From contig JAKBJA010000123.1 in NCBI GenBank assembly GCA_021836225.1, positions 1 through 6,205 on the forward strand: 6,205 nucleotides of DNA, read 5' to 3'. The notes beneath the pieces were generated by a model. The model was given only the letters and a program-made list of their open reading frames with translations, was not told the DNA's origin and searched no databases. Position 1 is the stretch's first letter, and each line of letters starts with the position of its first letter. Below are positions 1 through 6,161 of the stretch, piece after piece. Made by a program: the position numbers and the translations under genes. The DNA comes from Pseudomonadota bacterium (lineage in GTDB: Bacteria > Pseudomonadota > Gammaproteobacteria > Burkholderiales > Thiobacillaceae).

Positions 1-1
1 C

Positions 2-508
2 TTCGGCGCCCTGATCGCGCTGGTGCTCTCCGTGGCGCCGGCCGAGCGCCTGCCGGGCATGCTGTTCTTCCTGATGGGCGATCTGGCGTGGACCGGCCAG
101 CCCGCGCTGCTGTGGGCGGCGCTGCTGCTGGCTGTGGGCGCCGCGCTGGGCTTGTCCGGACGGCTCGACGTACTGCAGTTGTCGCCGCTGAAGGCTGCCT
201 CGCTGGGCGTAGCGATCGCGCCCACGCGCTGGGCGCTGTTTGCGCTGGCCGGTGCCTGCACCTCCTTGGTGGTCGCGCAGGCCGGCAGCATCGGCTTCGT
301 CGGACTGATGGTGCCGCATGCGCTCCGAAAGCTCGGCTTCGCCGGCCACCGCGCTCTGCTCCCCGCCTGCGCGCTGGCCGGCGGCAGCCTCTTGGTGCTG
401 GCCGACGCGCTGGCGCGCACCGTGATCGCCCCGCGCGAACTGCCGGTGGGGGTGCTGACCGCCTTGCTCGGCGTGCCCATGATGTTGTGGCTATTACGGA
501 GGCCGTGA
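2..508 (+). CDS. FecCD/BtuC-family ABC transporter permease, 3' part only
   Basis: This is the C-terminal part (168 residues) of an integral inner-membrane permease of a binding-protein-dependent importer for cobalamin, heme or ferric siderophore. The reading frame is open from base 2 with no start, so the gene enters from the left; family members are about 320-350 residues, so roughly half is missing. Visible hydrophobic segments include LLWAALLLAVGAALGL, ALFALAGACTSLVVA, LLPACALAGGSLLVLADALA and VGVLTALLGVPMMLWLL. The GSIGFVGLMVPHALRKLGF stretch followed by GHRALLP is the family's conserved cytoplasmic loop that contacts the ATPase, and the ELPVGVLTALLG ending is typical of BtuC and FecD. 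From memory the C-terminus resembles E. coli BtuC about as much as FecD, so the substrate cannot be assigned. It stops with TGA. No ATPase gene follows; the neighbour is convergent, so the partner ATPase must lie upstream or elsewhere. The gene is GC-rich and looks intact where visible. Confidence 0.93.
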   Translation, partial: FGALIALVLSVAPAERLPGMLFFLMGDLAWTGQPALLWAALLLAVGAALGLSGRLDVLQLSPLKAASLGVAIAPTRWALFALAGACTSLVVAQAGSIGFVGLMVPHALRKLGFAGHRALLPACALAGGSLLVLADALARTVIAPRELPVGVLTALLGVPMMLWLLRRP

Positions 509-544
509 ATACGGCAGAGGCTGGAACCGGCCAGAAGCAGGCAG

Positions 545-718
545 TCACTCACCACGCAAGTTCAACACCGCATCACTGATACTCAGTGAAGGCTCGGTCA
601 GGGGACCGGCTTCAGAGGTCCACCCAGCTTCGCCAACTCCACTTCGGTCGCTCTGCGGGCGCGGGTTTCGAGGCGGCTCGTCGCCGAAGATGGGGCGGAA
701 AGCGAGGCGAGGTTTCAT
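545..718 (-). CDS. Possible 57-residue hypothetical protein overlapping the SNF2 stop codon
   Basis: On the minus strand an ATG at 718-716 overlaps the TGA stop of the SNF2-family gene (717-715) in the ATGA arrangement typical of translational coupling. The frame then runs 57 codons to a TGA at 547-545. The product starts MKPRLAFRPIFGDEPPRNP and ends SISDAVLNLRGE. It is Pro-, Arg- and Ser-rich, without membrane segments, Cys pairs or any motif I recognise. There is no clear ribosome-binding site before the ATG, so expression would rely on coupling. About 63% of third codon positions are G or C, which does not argue strongly for coding use, and a second frame here (direct read-through of the SNF2 stop) is also open for 36 codons. 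It may be only GC-rich intergenic sequence. Confidence 0.25.
   Translation of the reverse strand: MKPRLAFRPIFGDEPPRNPRPQSDRSGVGEAGWTSEAGPLTEPSLSISDAVLNLRGE
573..589. repeat. Perfect 7-bp inverted repeat with 3-nt loop between convergent genes
   Basis: TCACTGA at 573-579 and TCAGTGA at 583-589 are exact reverse complements separated by TAC. A second, shorter pair follows: CGGTC (595-599) and GACCG (604-608). They lie 65-100 bp after the permease stop and about 110-140 bp after the SNF2 stop, where two convergent transcripts would meet, so they may help end transcription. Neither hairpin is followed by a T-run on either strand, so I do not call an intrinsic terminator. Confidence 0.4.
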
Positions 719-3700
719 GATGGGACTCGGTCGGGGCTGGGCAGTGGTGCCAGCAGGGCGCGAATATCAGCCTCGCCGAATTTGGCGAGCGCGGTGCTGT
801 CTTCCGACAGCACGCTGGCGGCGAGTTCGGCTTTTTTCTCCTGCAGGGCGAGAATTTTTTCCTCGATGCTGCCTGCCACTACCAGCTTGTAAACGAATAC
901 GTGCTTGGTCTGGCCGATGCGGTGGGCGCGGTCGGTGGCCTGATTTTCCACCGCGGGGTTCCACCACGGGTCATAGTGGATGATGGTGTCGGCGGCAGTG
1001 AGGTTGAGGCCGACGCCGCCCGCTTTCAGGCTGATAAGGAACACCGGCACCGTGCCCTCATGAAAGTTGCGGATGACGGTTTCGCGGTCGGTGGTGTCGC
1101 CGGTAAGGATGACGTAATCGATTTTTCGTACGGCGAGTTCCAGCTCGATCAGCGCGAGCATCGAGGTGAACTGCGAGAACAGCAGCACCTTGCGGCCTTC
1201 GTCGAGCAGCTCGGGCAGCATGTCCATCAGGAGGTCGAGCTTGGCGCGTTCCTTGACCTTCTGTGCGCCTGCACTTTTGAGCAGGCGCGGGTCGCAGCAC
1301 ACCTGACGCAGCTTCAGCAGCGCATCAAGAATCACGATCTGGCTGCGGGCGAAGCCTTTTTGCGCGATGGCTTCCAGCACTTTGGCATCCATCGCGCTGC
1401 GCACGGTTTCGTACAAGTCGCGCTGGCCGCCGGTGATTTCGGCGGTGCGCACGATGATGGTCTTGGGCGGCAATTCCTTCGCCACGTCTTCCTTGCGCCG
1501 CCGCAATATAAACGGCGCGACGCGCTTGGCCAAAATCCCGGCGCGGATCGCGTCGCCGTGTTTCTCGACCGGGGTGCGGAAGGCGCGGGTGAACTGCTTG
1601 CTGTCGCCCAGAAAGCCCGGCAGCAGAAAATCGAACTGCGCCCATAGCTCGCCCAGGTGGTTTTCCAGCGGCGTGCCGGTGAGGCACAGGCGATGCCGCG
1701 CCTTGATGTCACGCACGATCCTGGCGGCGCGGCTACCCGCGTTTTTTACCGTTTGCGCTTCGTCCAGAATCAGCATGTGCCAGTCGATTTTGCCCAGCGT
1801 GTCGTGGTCGCGCCACAATAGCGGATAGGTGGTGAGCGCAATGTCGTGTTTCGGGATTTCGCCGAAGCGCACGGCGCGGTCCTTGCCGTGCAGCGACAGC
1901 ACTTTCAAGCCAGGCGCAAAGCGTTCGGCCTCGCGCTTCCAGTTGAAGATCAGCGAGGTGGGCAACACCACCAGCGCCGGGCGATCCAGCCGTCCGGCCT
2001 GCTTTTCCAGCAGCATGTGCGCCAGCGTTTGCGCGGTTTTGCCCAGCCCCATGTCGTCGGCCAGAATGCCCGCCAGATTCTGCTCGCGCAGGTATTGCAA
2101 CCAGGCCAAGCCTTCGCGCTGGTAGGGGCGCAGCGCCAGCCCCAATCCCTTGGGCGGCTTGACCGCCTTGATGCCGCCCTGATGCTGCAATTGGCGGGCG
2201 AACCGGATCACCGCGTCGCCGCCTGTGTTGCTCCATTGCGGGCTGTCGGCAAGCTCGGCCAGGCGCGGCGCATCCAGCCGCGACACCTTGATTACACCTT
2301 GCGGGCGCGCGTCGAACAGGTCGATGAGGGTATGTGCCAACGGTTTCAAACGCCCCGCCGGTGCGGTGAAACGCACGCCCTCCGGGGTGTGCAGCGTGAT
2401 CATTTCGGCATCATGGATTTTCTTCAGCTTGGCCGCATCCAGCCAGCGCGCATCGTGCTGAAACAGGTCGTACAGCAGCGGGGCCAGCGGCAGGCGCTGG
2501 CCTTCCAGCACCACGCCGAGGTTGAGCGAAAGCCAGCCGTTGCCGTCGTCGTGGAAATCCGCCTCCCAGGCATCGACCTCCAGCATGTAGTGGCGGAAGT
2601 TGCGCGGCACGTCGATGGTCCAGCCGTCGGCGCGCAGCGCGGCCAAACCGGTCGCAATAAACCCCGGCCAGGCCGATTCGCTGGCCAGCCCGAGCAGGTG
2701 TTTGGGTGTTTTGTCCAACGCCTGCGGCGGCACCGGTTTGAAACCCAGGGTATCGAGCTGCTTGATGCAGGCGGCTTCGCGCACGGTGTCGCGCCTGACC
2801 CGCACTGCTTCGCCGGCGGGCGTGGAGACAAATTCAGTGGGATCGCCCGCCATGAAACTGAACGTGTCGTATTGAAATTGCAGCGTTGCGAAATCGAACA
2901 GCACAGTGAAATAGCTGTGGCCGTAGTCGCGGTAGCGGTTCATGCCGTAGCTTGCCAGCGTGCCCAGTGTCAGCCTCGGCTGCGGCGCGGTGTCGATCAC
3001 GCGCAGGCTGGCCGTCGTCTGCGGACGCGGCAACTCCGGCGCAAGCTCGGCCAGCGCACCCGACACCAGCGGCACATCCAGCGCGGACAGCGGCGGCAGC
3101 GCAAGCAGATGGGCGAGCTGCCCGGTTGAATACGGCACATCGAGCAGCCCCAACTCGCCGCGCGCGCCATCGACATACCAGGTTTGTTTGAGCGTCAGCA
3201 CCCGATCGGCCGGCGGGGTGGCGACCAGTTCGGCACGGATACGGTGATTGCTGTCGGCCGGCCATTGCAGGATGGCCGGGCGCGCGGGCGCGGCGGCGAG
3301 CGGTTTCAAATCCTCGCCCGCATAAAACAGCCGGCCGCTTGCCAGCATGCGTTGCAGCACGAGCTCGCCCTTTTCGCCCGCCAGCGGAAAACTGTCGATA
3401 AAGGCATGGCGGTCACGCTGTCCCCACAGCAGCGGCAGAATGGTCAGGTCGTCTTCCGACACGAACGAAGGCGGGTTGGTGATGGCGCGCTCGACGTTAT
3501 TCCAGTCGTCCAGCTTCAACGGCCGTCCCTGATCGTCCAGCCGTGCCTTGAAGAAGGTCACGCGCAGGCTGCCATCCGCACGCGGCGTCAGGCAATAGAG
3601 CAGGGTGTCGCGCCGGGGTGGGGCTTTGGCGAGTTTCGCCGGGCGGGCATCGGCCAGCGTGCGGCGAAAGTCCTCCAGCCAGGTCAGCACGTCGGGGTTG

Positions 3701-3999
3701 ATTTTTGTTGGCTGCTTGTCTTGTTGCAGCCAGGCCAGCAGGGTCGCAGCTGTGTGTTTGCAATGCCATTGAACCGGGCAGGTGCAATGCGGTGAGATCA
3801 CGATATTGCCTGCGTGGTTGGTGCTGAAGCGGATTTTCACCTGATAGGGCCTGGGTGCGCTGCCCGGCACAAATGCGGACAGCACAGACGGCTCGGCACT
3901 CAAACGGGTGACGGAGCGAACATAGGTTTTCGCCTTGATCAAATCGCGCGCGCCATACCAGCGCAGGACATCGGCTTCGGTAAAAGAAGGGAGGGACAT
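715..3999 (-). CDS. SWIM zinc-finger SNF2-family DEAQ-box ATPase/helicase-like protein
   Basis: This is a 1094-residue cytoplasmic ATP-dependent DNA translocase of the SNF2 (Swi2/Snf2, RapA/HepA-like) superfamily-2 group; such proteins remodel protein-DNA or polymerase-DNA complexes. The N-terminus carries a SWIM zinc finger (C72, C74, C80, H82 in CTCPVQWHCKH), likely for DNA or protein binding. About 500 residues of less conserved sequence follow (100-610). The motor comes next: motif I DDMGLGKT (648-655), motif Ia near VVLPTSLIFNW (677-687), motif II DEAQ (746-749), motif III LTGTPLEN (773-780), motif IV VLLFSQF (938-944), motif V SLKAGGVGLNL (990-1000) and motif VI ATDRAHRIGQ (1021-1030). 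All are intact. The ATG at 3999 is chosen because the protein begins MSLPSFTEADVLRWYGARDL, a natural N-terminus for this subgroup, though there is no good Shine-Dalgarno sequence upstream. The gene is alone on its strand except for a doubtful 57-codon frame at its 3' end. Its cellular role cannot be told from context; stress-linked transcription recycling or DNA repair are family-based guesses. Confidence 0.95.
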   Translation of the reverse strand: MSLPSFTEADVLRWYGARDLIKAKTYVRSVTRLSAEPSVLSAFVPGSAPRPYQVKIRFSTNHAGNIVISPHCTCPVQWHCKHTAATLLAWLQQDKQPTKINPDVLTWLEDFRRTLADARPAKLAKAPPRRDTLLYCLTPRADGSLRVTFFKARLDDQGRPLKLDDWNNVERAITNPPSFVSEDDLTILPLLWGQRDRHAFIDSFPLAGEKGELVLQRMLASGRLFYAGEDLKPLAAAPARPAILQWPADSNHRIRAELVATPPADRVLTLKQTWYVDGARGELGLLDVPYSTGQLAHLLALPPLSALDVPLVSGALAELAPELPRPQTTASLRVIDTAPQPRLTLGTLASYGMNRYRDYGHSYFTVLFDFATLQFQYDTFSFMAGDPTEFVSTPAGEAVRVRRDTVREAACIKQLDTLGFKPVPPQALDKTPKHLLGLASESAWPGFIATGLAALRADGWTIDVPRNFRHYMLEVDAWEADFHDDGNGWLSLNLGVVLEGQRLPLAPLLYDLFQHDARWLDAAKLKKIHDAEMITLHTPEGVRFTAPAGRLKPLAHTLIDLFDARPQGVIKVSRLDAPRLAELADSPQWSNTGGDAVIRFARQLQHQGGIKAVKPPKGLGLALRPYQREGLAWLQYLREQNLAGILADDMGLGKTAQTLAHMLLEKQAGRLDRPALVVLPTSLIFNWKREAERFAPGLKVLSLHGKDRAVRFGEIPKHDIALTTYPLLWRDHDTLGKIDWHMLILDEAQTVKNAGSRAARIVRDIKARHRLCLTGTPLENHLGELWAQFDFLLPGFLGDSKQFTRAFRTPVEKHGDAIRAGILAKRVAPFILRRRKEDVAKELPPKTIIVRTAEITGGQRDLYETVRSAMDAKVLEAIAQKGFARSQIVILDALLKLRQVCCDPRLLKSAGAQKVKERAKLDLLMDMLPELLDEGRKVLLFSQFTSMLALIELELAVRKIDYVILTGDTTDRETVIRNFHEGTVPVFLISLKAGGVGLNLTAADTIIHYDPWWNPAVENQATDRAHRIGQTKHVFVYKLVVAGSIEEKILALQEKKAELAASVLSEDSTALAKFGEADIRALLAPLPSPDRVPS

Positions 4000-4490
4000 G
4001 AATAAAACAGGAAAGCGATGGGCGAATTTTACCCGCCGTTTGTTAGATGAAGCTTGCAGCGTTCAGACCGGAATTGTTGCCAGACTGGCCGCGAAGAAAC
4101 CGGTTCAGCATCCAAAGGAACAATAGCCGGGAGTTAGACAAACGAAGCGCTACGGGTAAGGGTTCATCAAACTTGTCGGCCAGCCGCAGTGTTCTGACAG
4201 GCAAAAATCGGCTATCGGCCGTCATTCGGCAGAGCGGGGGAAATGCGTTACTGGTCGGCGGGTGTAGGTCAGTAAGCTGCCAGTCGTTAAATCGGTGCGT
4301 ATTTCTGATGATCGGCCTTTTCGGCCAGTCACAACCCACCAGAACCTGACACTCATCAATGTCCGCTTACAAAGATGCCGCATTGGTGCTTTCGACCTTG
4401 AACGGCACGTCGCTGCTTATCCGTTCATACATCCGTTCAGAATCGCAAGCGGATGCGCCAGCGCGGTCATGGAATTGGGGCTGTTAAGTT
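4000..4490. other. Gene-poor intergenic region upstream of the SNF2 gene
   Basis: I find no convincing gene here. Frames of up to about 100 codons exist on both strands and overlap each other, but they lack ribosome-binding sites and use rare starts, and the products show no recognisable domain. The SNF2 promoter should lie at the left edge: TAAAAT on the minus strand (4031-4026) is a possible -10 box about 27 bp before the ATG, without a good -35 partner. A short near-palindrome, GCCAG-A-CTGGC (4079-4089), could be an operator. The stretch has several short repeats, such as TCGGCC at 4312-4317 and 4321-4326. It is lower in GC than the genes to its left. Its appearance resembles decayed intergenic sequence, but I cannot name a parent element. 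Confidence 0.5.
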
Positions 4491-4524
4491 CGAAGTTTTG
4501 TCGGAAAACTTTACGCTTTTCCGG
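4491..4524. repeat. Two overlapping inverted repeats, possible activator site or switchable RNA hairpin
   Basis: AAGTTTT (4493-4499) pairs perfectly with AAAACTT (4505-4511) around the loop GTCGG. CGGAAAA (4502-4508) pairs perfectly with TTTTCCG (4517-4523) around an 8-nt loop. The two stems share bases 4502-4508, so only one can form at a time as RNA. The cluster lies about 107-140 bp upstream of the -24 GG of the sigma-54-like element, a usual distance for binding of an NtrC-type enhancer protein. Reading it as an enhancer site is inference; the inverted repeats themselves are plain in the sequence. Confidence 0.45.
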
Positions 4525-4628
4525 CCACCCATTTCTATCTCGCTCTATTTAGACATCGCTGACCCCACTAACGCCATGATTAACCTTGATTCCCTGGTCG
4601 GGGCGGAGTAATCGGAATGTTTCTTGCT

Positions 4629-4646
4629 TTGGCACTCGGGTGGCAA
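4629..4646 (+). promoter_or_regulatory. Sigma-54-type (-24/-12) promoter candidate
   Basis: TTGGCAC at 4629-4635 matches the -24 element of the RpoN consensus (YTGGCACG), and TGGCAA at 4641-4646 stands in for the -12 element (TTGCW). The diagnostic GG (4631-4632) and GC (4643-4644) are separated by exactly 10 bases. The one weakness is TGGC instead of TTGC at -12. A transcript would start near 4656, giving a leader of about 65 nt before the ATG at 4721. Inverted repeats about 110-140 bp upstream could bind the required activator. A partial IHF-like core (AATCAA on the minus strand, 4591-4586) lies between them, but its second half does not fit the consensus. Confidence 0.45.
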
Positions 4647-4660
4647 TTTCAAGCCACCTG
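4637..4660 (+). repeat. Strong dyad overlapping the -12 element and predicted transcript start
   Basis: CGGGTGGC (4637-4644) pairs with GCCACCTG (4653-4660): eight pairs including one G-T, six of them in an unbroken perfect run (GGTGGC/GCCACC), around an 8-nt loop. It covers the -12 half of the sigma-54-like element and the predicted start point, so it could be a repressor operator. It also gives another reason for the GG and GC spacing. Four copies of TGGCA occur between 4630 and 4688. Confidence 0.45.
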
Positions 4661-4710
4661 GCAGCTACAGAAGCGTGCGAATTTGGCATCAAGTAAACCA
4701 ACCAAAATTT

Positions 4711-4718
4711 GGGGGAAG
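4711..4718 (+). promoter_or_regulatory. Ribosome-binding site that fixes the start at 4721
   Basis: GGGGGAAG lies just before ATGAAAACC at 4721. It decides against the slightly longer reading from the TTG at 4709, which would put the purine-rich site inside the coding region and weaken the signal peptide's positively charged N-terminus. Confidence 0.7.
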
Positions 4719-4720
4719 TA

Positions 4721-6124
4721 ATGAAAACCATGCGAACGCTGCTTACATCTGTTGTCCTCTGCGCTGGCCTGTTGTTTGCCAGTGGTGCTGCCCAAGCCGA
4801 CACAACCACGCTCCAGCCCGGCCCTGGGCAGGGTAAGGACATATGGACAACCAGCGTTTATTCTTATGCTCCTGGAGGGGGTGGGCCGGGAGGCGGCTTA
4901 GATAACGACATCTTGAAGGTCGGCGGATGGGGTGACTACTACTATTCGCTTTTGCAATTTGATCTAACGGGGGCGCCTCTACAGGCTACCTCGGCAATTC
5001 TTCGGCTCTATAACGCAGATGGGGGTGGGGCGGGTGGCACGCCGATGCGGCTTGACCGCATCACCCAGTTTTGGGACTGGCGAACACAGGGCACAGGCAA
5101 GGATCGGCTCAGACTTTGGTGGGCTGACAAACCCCCTACCGTCCAGTGGCAAGCCACTCCGTTACCGACCCCGGCGAAGTATGCTTTTTACGATATCGAC
5201 ATCACCGATTTGTACAACGCATGGCAGAGCGGGCAGTACCCAAATTACGGACTGCAATTGCGCCCAACACTGATCAGCAATAATTGGAATCAGTTCTACA
5301 GTTCGGACTACTTGGGCAATCCGCTGCAGCGTCCTCAGTTGATTGTAACCTTTTTGCCGACAGCTTCTGTTCCGCTTGCACAGCAGTCGTTGCCCAACCC
5401 GCTACCACCTCCAACCACAGCCACAACTGCCACCACATCAACCAGCTGCAACAATGATGGTCGTCTCTCGACATATACATTCGGTAGTGGGCAGCTCTCT
5501 TTATTTTCTCTGCCTGGCGATTGCACGACGTTTGATTTTAATAAGCCAACAGTTGTGATTTCGCATGGTTGGAATCCAGACTCCTCAAATAAGGCGACTC
5601 CTGACTGGATGAATAGCATGGCCAAAGCGATCGGTAATCAGGCTAACGTACTGCTTTGGAATTGGCAGGAAAAGGCGGAGACACAAGATAGCTTTGCTCC
5701 ATTTACGGGGGCGCTCTCACATTCTACGTGTAACCTGTTTACTGATTTATTACAGATGAATGGTTATACATTGGCTGCGGCACTTGGTGTTCCTTATGAC
5801 GAAGTCGAGCCATCTGGCAATTCACTTGCCAAGGCCGTGGATGGATTGATTTGTTCGTGGGAACCCGGAGGCTGCTCCACTAACACGAAGAGCTACAATC
5901 AACCTATTCACTTCATTGGGCATAGTTTGGGAACCGGGGTGATCTCATATGCGGCACGCAATTTGGATACATATCAGAACAACATTGACCAACTGACCCT
6001 TCTCGATACCGCCTATTTATGTGTACCACCCGCAGGTGATGAACTCAGCAAACTGAAGGCACGAAATGTCTTCATCGACAACTACAGAAGCCTAGTACCA
6101 TGTAACAGTTATAGCTTCGGATAA
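4721..6124 (+). CDS. Secreted DNRLRE-like domain fused to alpha/beta-hydrolase (lipase-like), His missing
   Basis: The product has 467 residues. Residues 1-26 form a signal peptide (MKTMR, hydrophobic core, AQA before D27), so it is exported. Residues about 28-212 resemble the DNRLRE-type beta domain found in bacterial surface proteins: a YYYSLLQFDL strand, SAILRLYN, a Trp-rich middle, YDIDITDLYNAW and PQLIVTFLP; Gly-rich loops lie at 51-59 and 101-106. A Pro/Thr linker (213-242) leads to a lipase-type alpha/beta-hydrolase: oxyanion-loop SHGWN (281-285), nucleophile elbow GHSLG with S402, and LLDTA with D429, 27 residues later as in pancreatic-lipase-like enzymes. The chain then ends at residue 467 with no His after D429, so the triad is incomplete, and there is no C-terminal sorting signal such as PEP-CTERM. 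Loss of the last strand-helix unit by an old nonsense or frameshift event, or a non-catalytic binding role, are both possible. Cys at 243, 268, 337, 378, 385, 434 and 461 could form disulfides outside the cytoplasm. Base use is less GC-rich than in the SNF2 gene, most visibly in the hydrolase half. Specific substrate unknown. Confidence 0.85.
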   Translation: MKTMRTLLTSVVLCAGLLFASGAAQADTTTLQPGPGQGKDIWTTSVYSYAPGGGGPGGGLDNDILKVGGWGDYYYSLLQFDLTGAPLQATSAILRLYNADGGGAGGTPMRLDRITQFWDWRTQGTGKDRLRLWWADKPPTVQWQATPLPTPAKYAFYDIDITDLYNAWQSGQYPNYGLQLRPTLISNNWNQFYSSDYLGNPLQRPQLIVTFLPTASVPLAQQSLPNPLPPPTTATTATTSTSCNNDGRLSTYTFGSGQLSLFSLPGDCTTFDFNKPTVVISHGWNPDSSNKATPDWMNSMAKAIGNQANVLLWNWQEKAETQDSFAPFTGALSHSTCNLFTDLLQMNGYTLAAALGVPYDEVEPSGNSLAKAVDGLICSWEPGGCSTNTKSYNQPIHFIGHSLGTGVISYAARNLDTYQNNIDQLTLLDTAYLCVPPAGDELSKLKARNVFIDNYRSLVPCNSYSFG

Positions 6125-6161
6125 AGTCGCGTCAGCCTGATCCGCGCATCCGAAGTTGTAA
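6109..6161 (+). terminator. Large inverted repeat across the stop codon, possible terminator
   Basis: CTTCGGAT (6115-6122) and ATCCGAAG (6148-6155) are perfect complements. Pairing continues outward through 6109/6161 with two G-T pairs, giving a stem of about 14 bp around a 25-nt loop. The TAA stop (6122-6124) sits at the inner edge of the first arm. There is no T-run straight after the stem, only a T-rich stretch about 12 nt later (6171-6180). It is therefore a candidate transcript-ending or RNA-stabilising hairpin, not a textbook intrinsic terminator. From its right edge to the end of the window I see no gene start. Confidence 0.4.

Noticed and set aside
88..579. Second + strand frame over the permease gene end
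   Set aside because: The Arg/Ala-rich product without hydrophobic segments is a frame shadow of the permease.
573..609. Intrinsic terminator between the convergent genes
   Set aside because: The hairpins are short and no T-run follows on either strand; kept only as inverted repeats.
1846..3129. Open frame of 427 codons on the + strand, antisense to the SNF2 gene
   Set aside because: It lies wholly opposite a gene with complete helicase motifs. Its product is rich in Arg, Gln and His with no domain, as expected of the mirror frame of a GC-rich gene. The same holds for the + strand frame at 901-1647.
4043..4349. Two roughly 100-codon frames on opposite strands in the intergenic region
   Set aside because: They overlap each other almost completely, have no ribosome-binding site and no recognisable domain; neither could be preferred.
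4402..4418. Second sigma-54 look-alike (CGGCAC then GCTGCT)
   Set aside because: GG and GC are separated by 9 bases instead of the required 10.
4295..4552. + strand frame of 85 codons from a GTG
   Set aside because: It has no ribosome-binding site, no known domain, and runs through the paired inverted repeats at 4491-4524.
4709..4720. TTG start four codons upstream for the hydrolase gene
   Set aside because: The strong purine-rich site GGGGGAAG lies between it and the ATG at 4721, and the signal peptide reads naturally from that ATG.
6060..6124. PEP-CTERM or LPXTG-type C-terminal sorting signal on the hydrolase
   Set aside because: The end of the protein (NSYSFG) has no PEP or LPXTG motif, no following membrane segment and no basic tail. 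Reading on past the stop gives no clear signal within the window.
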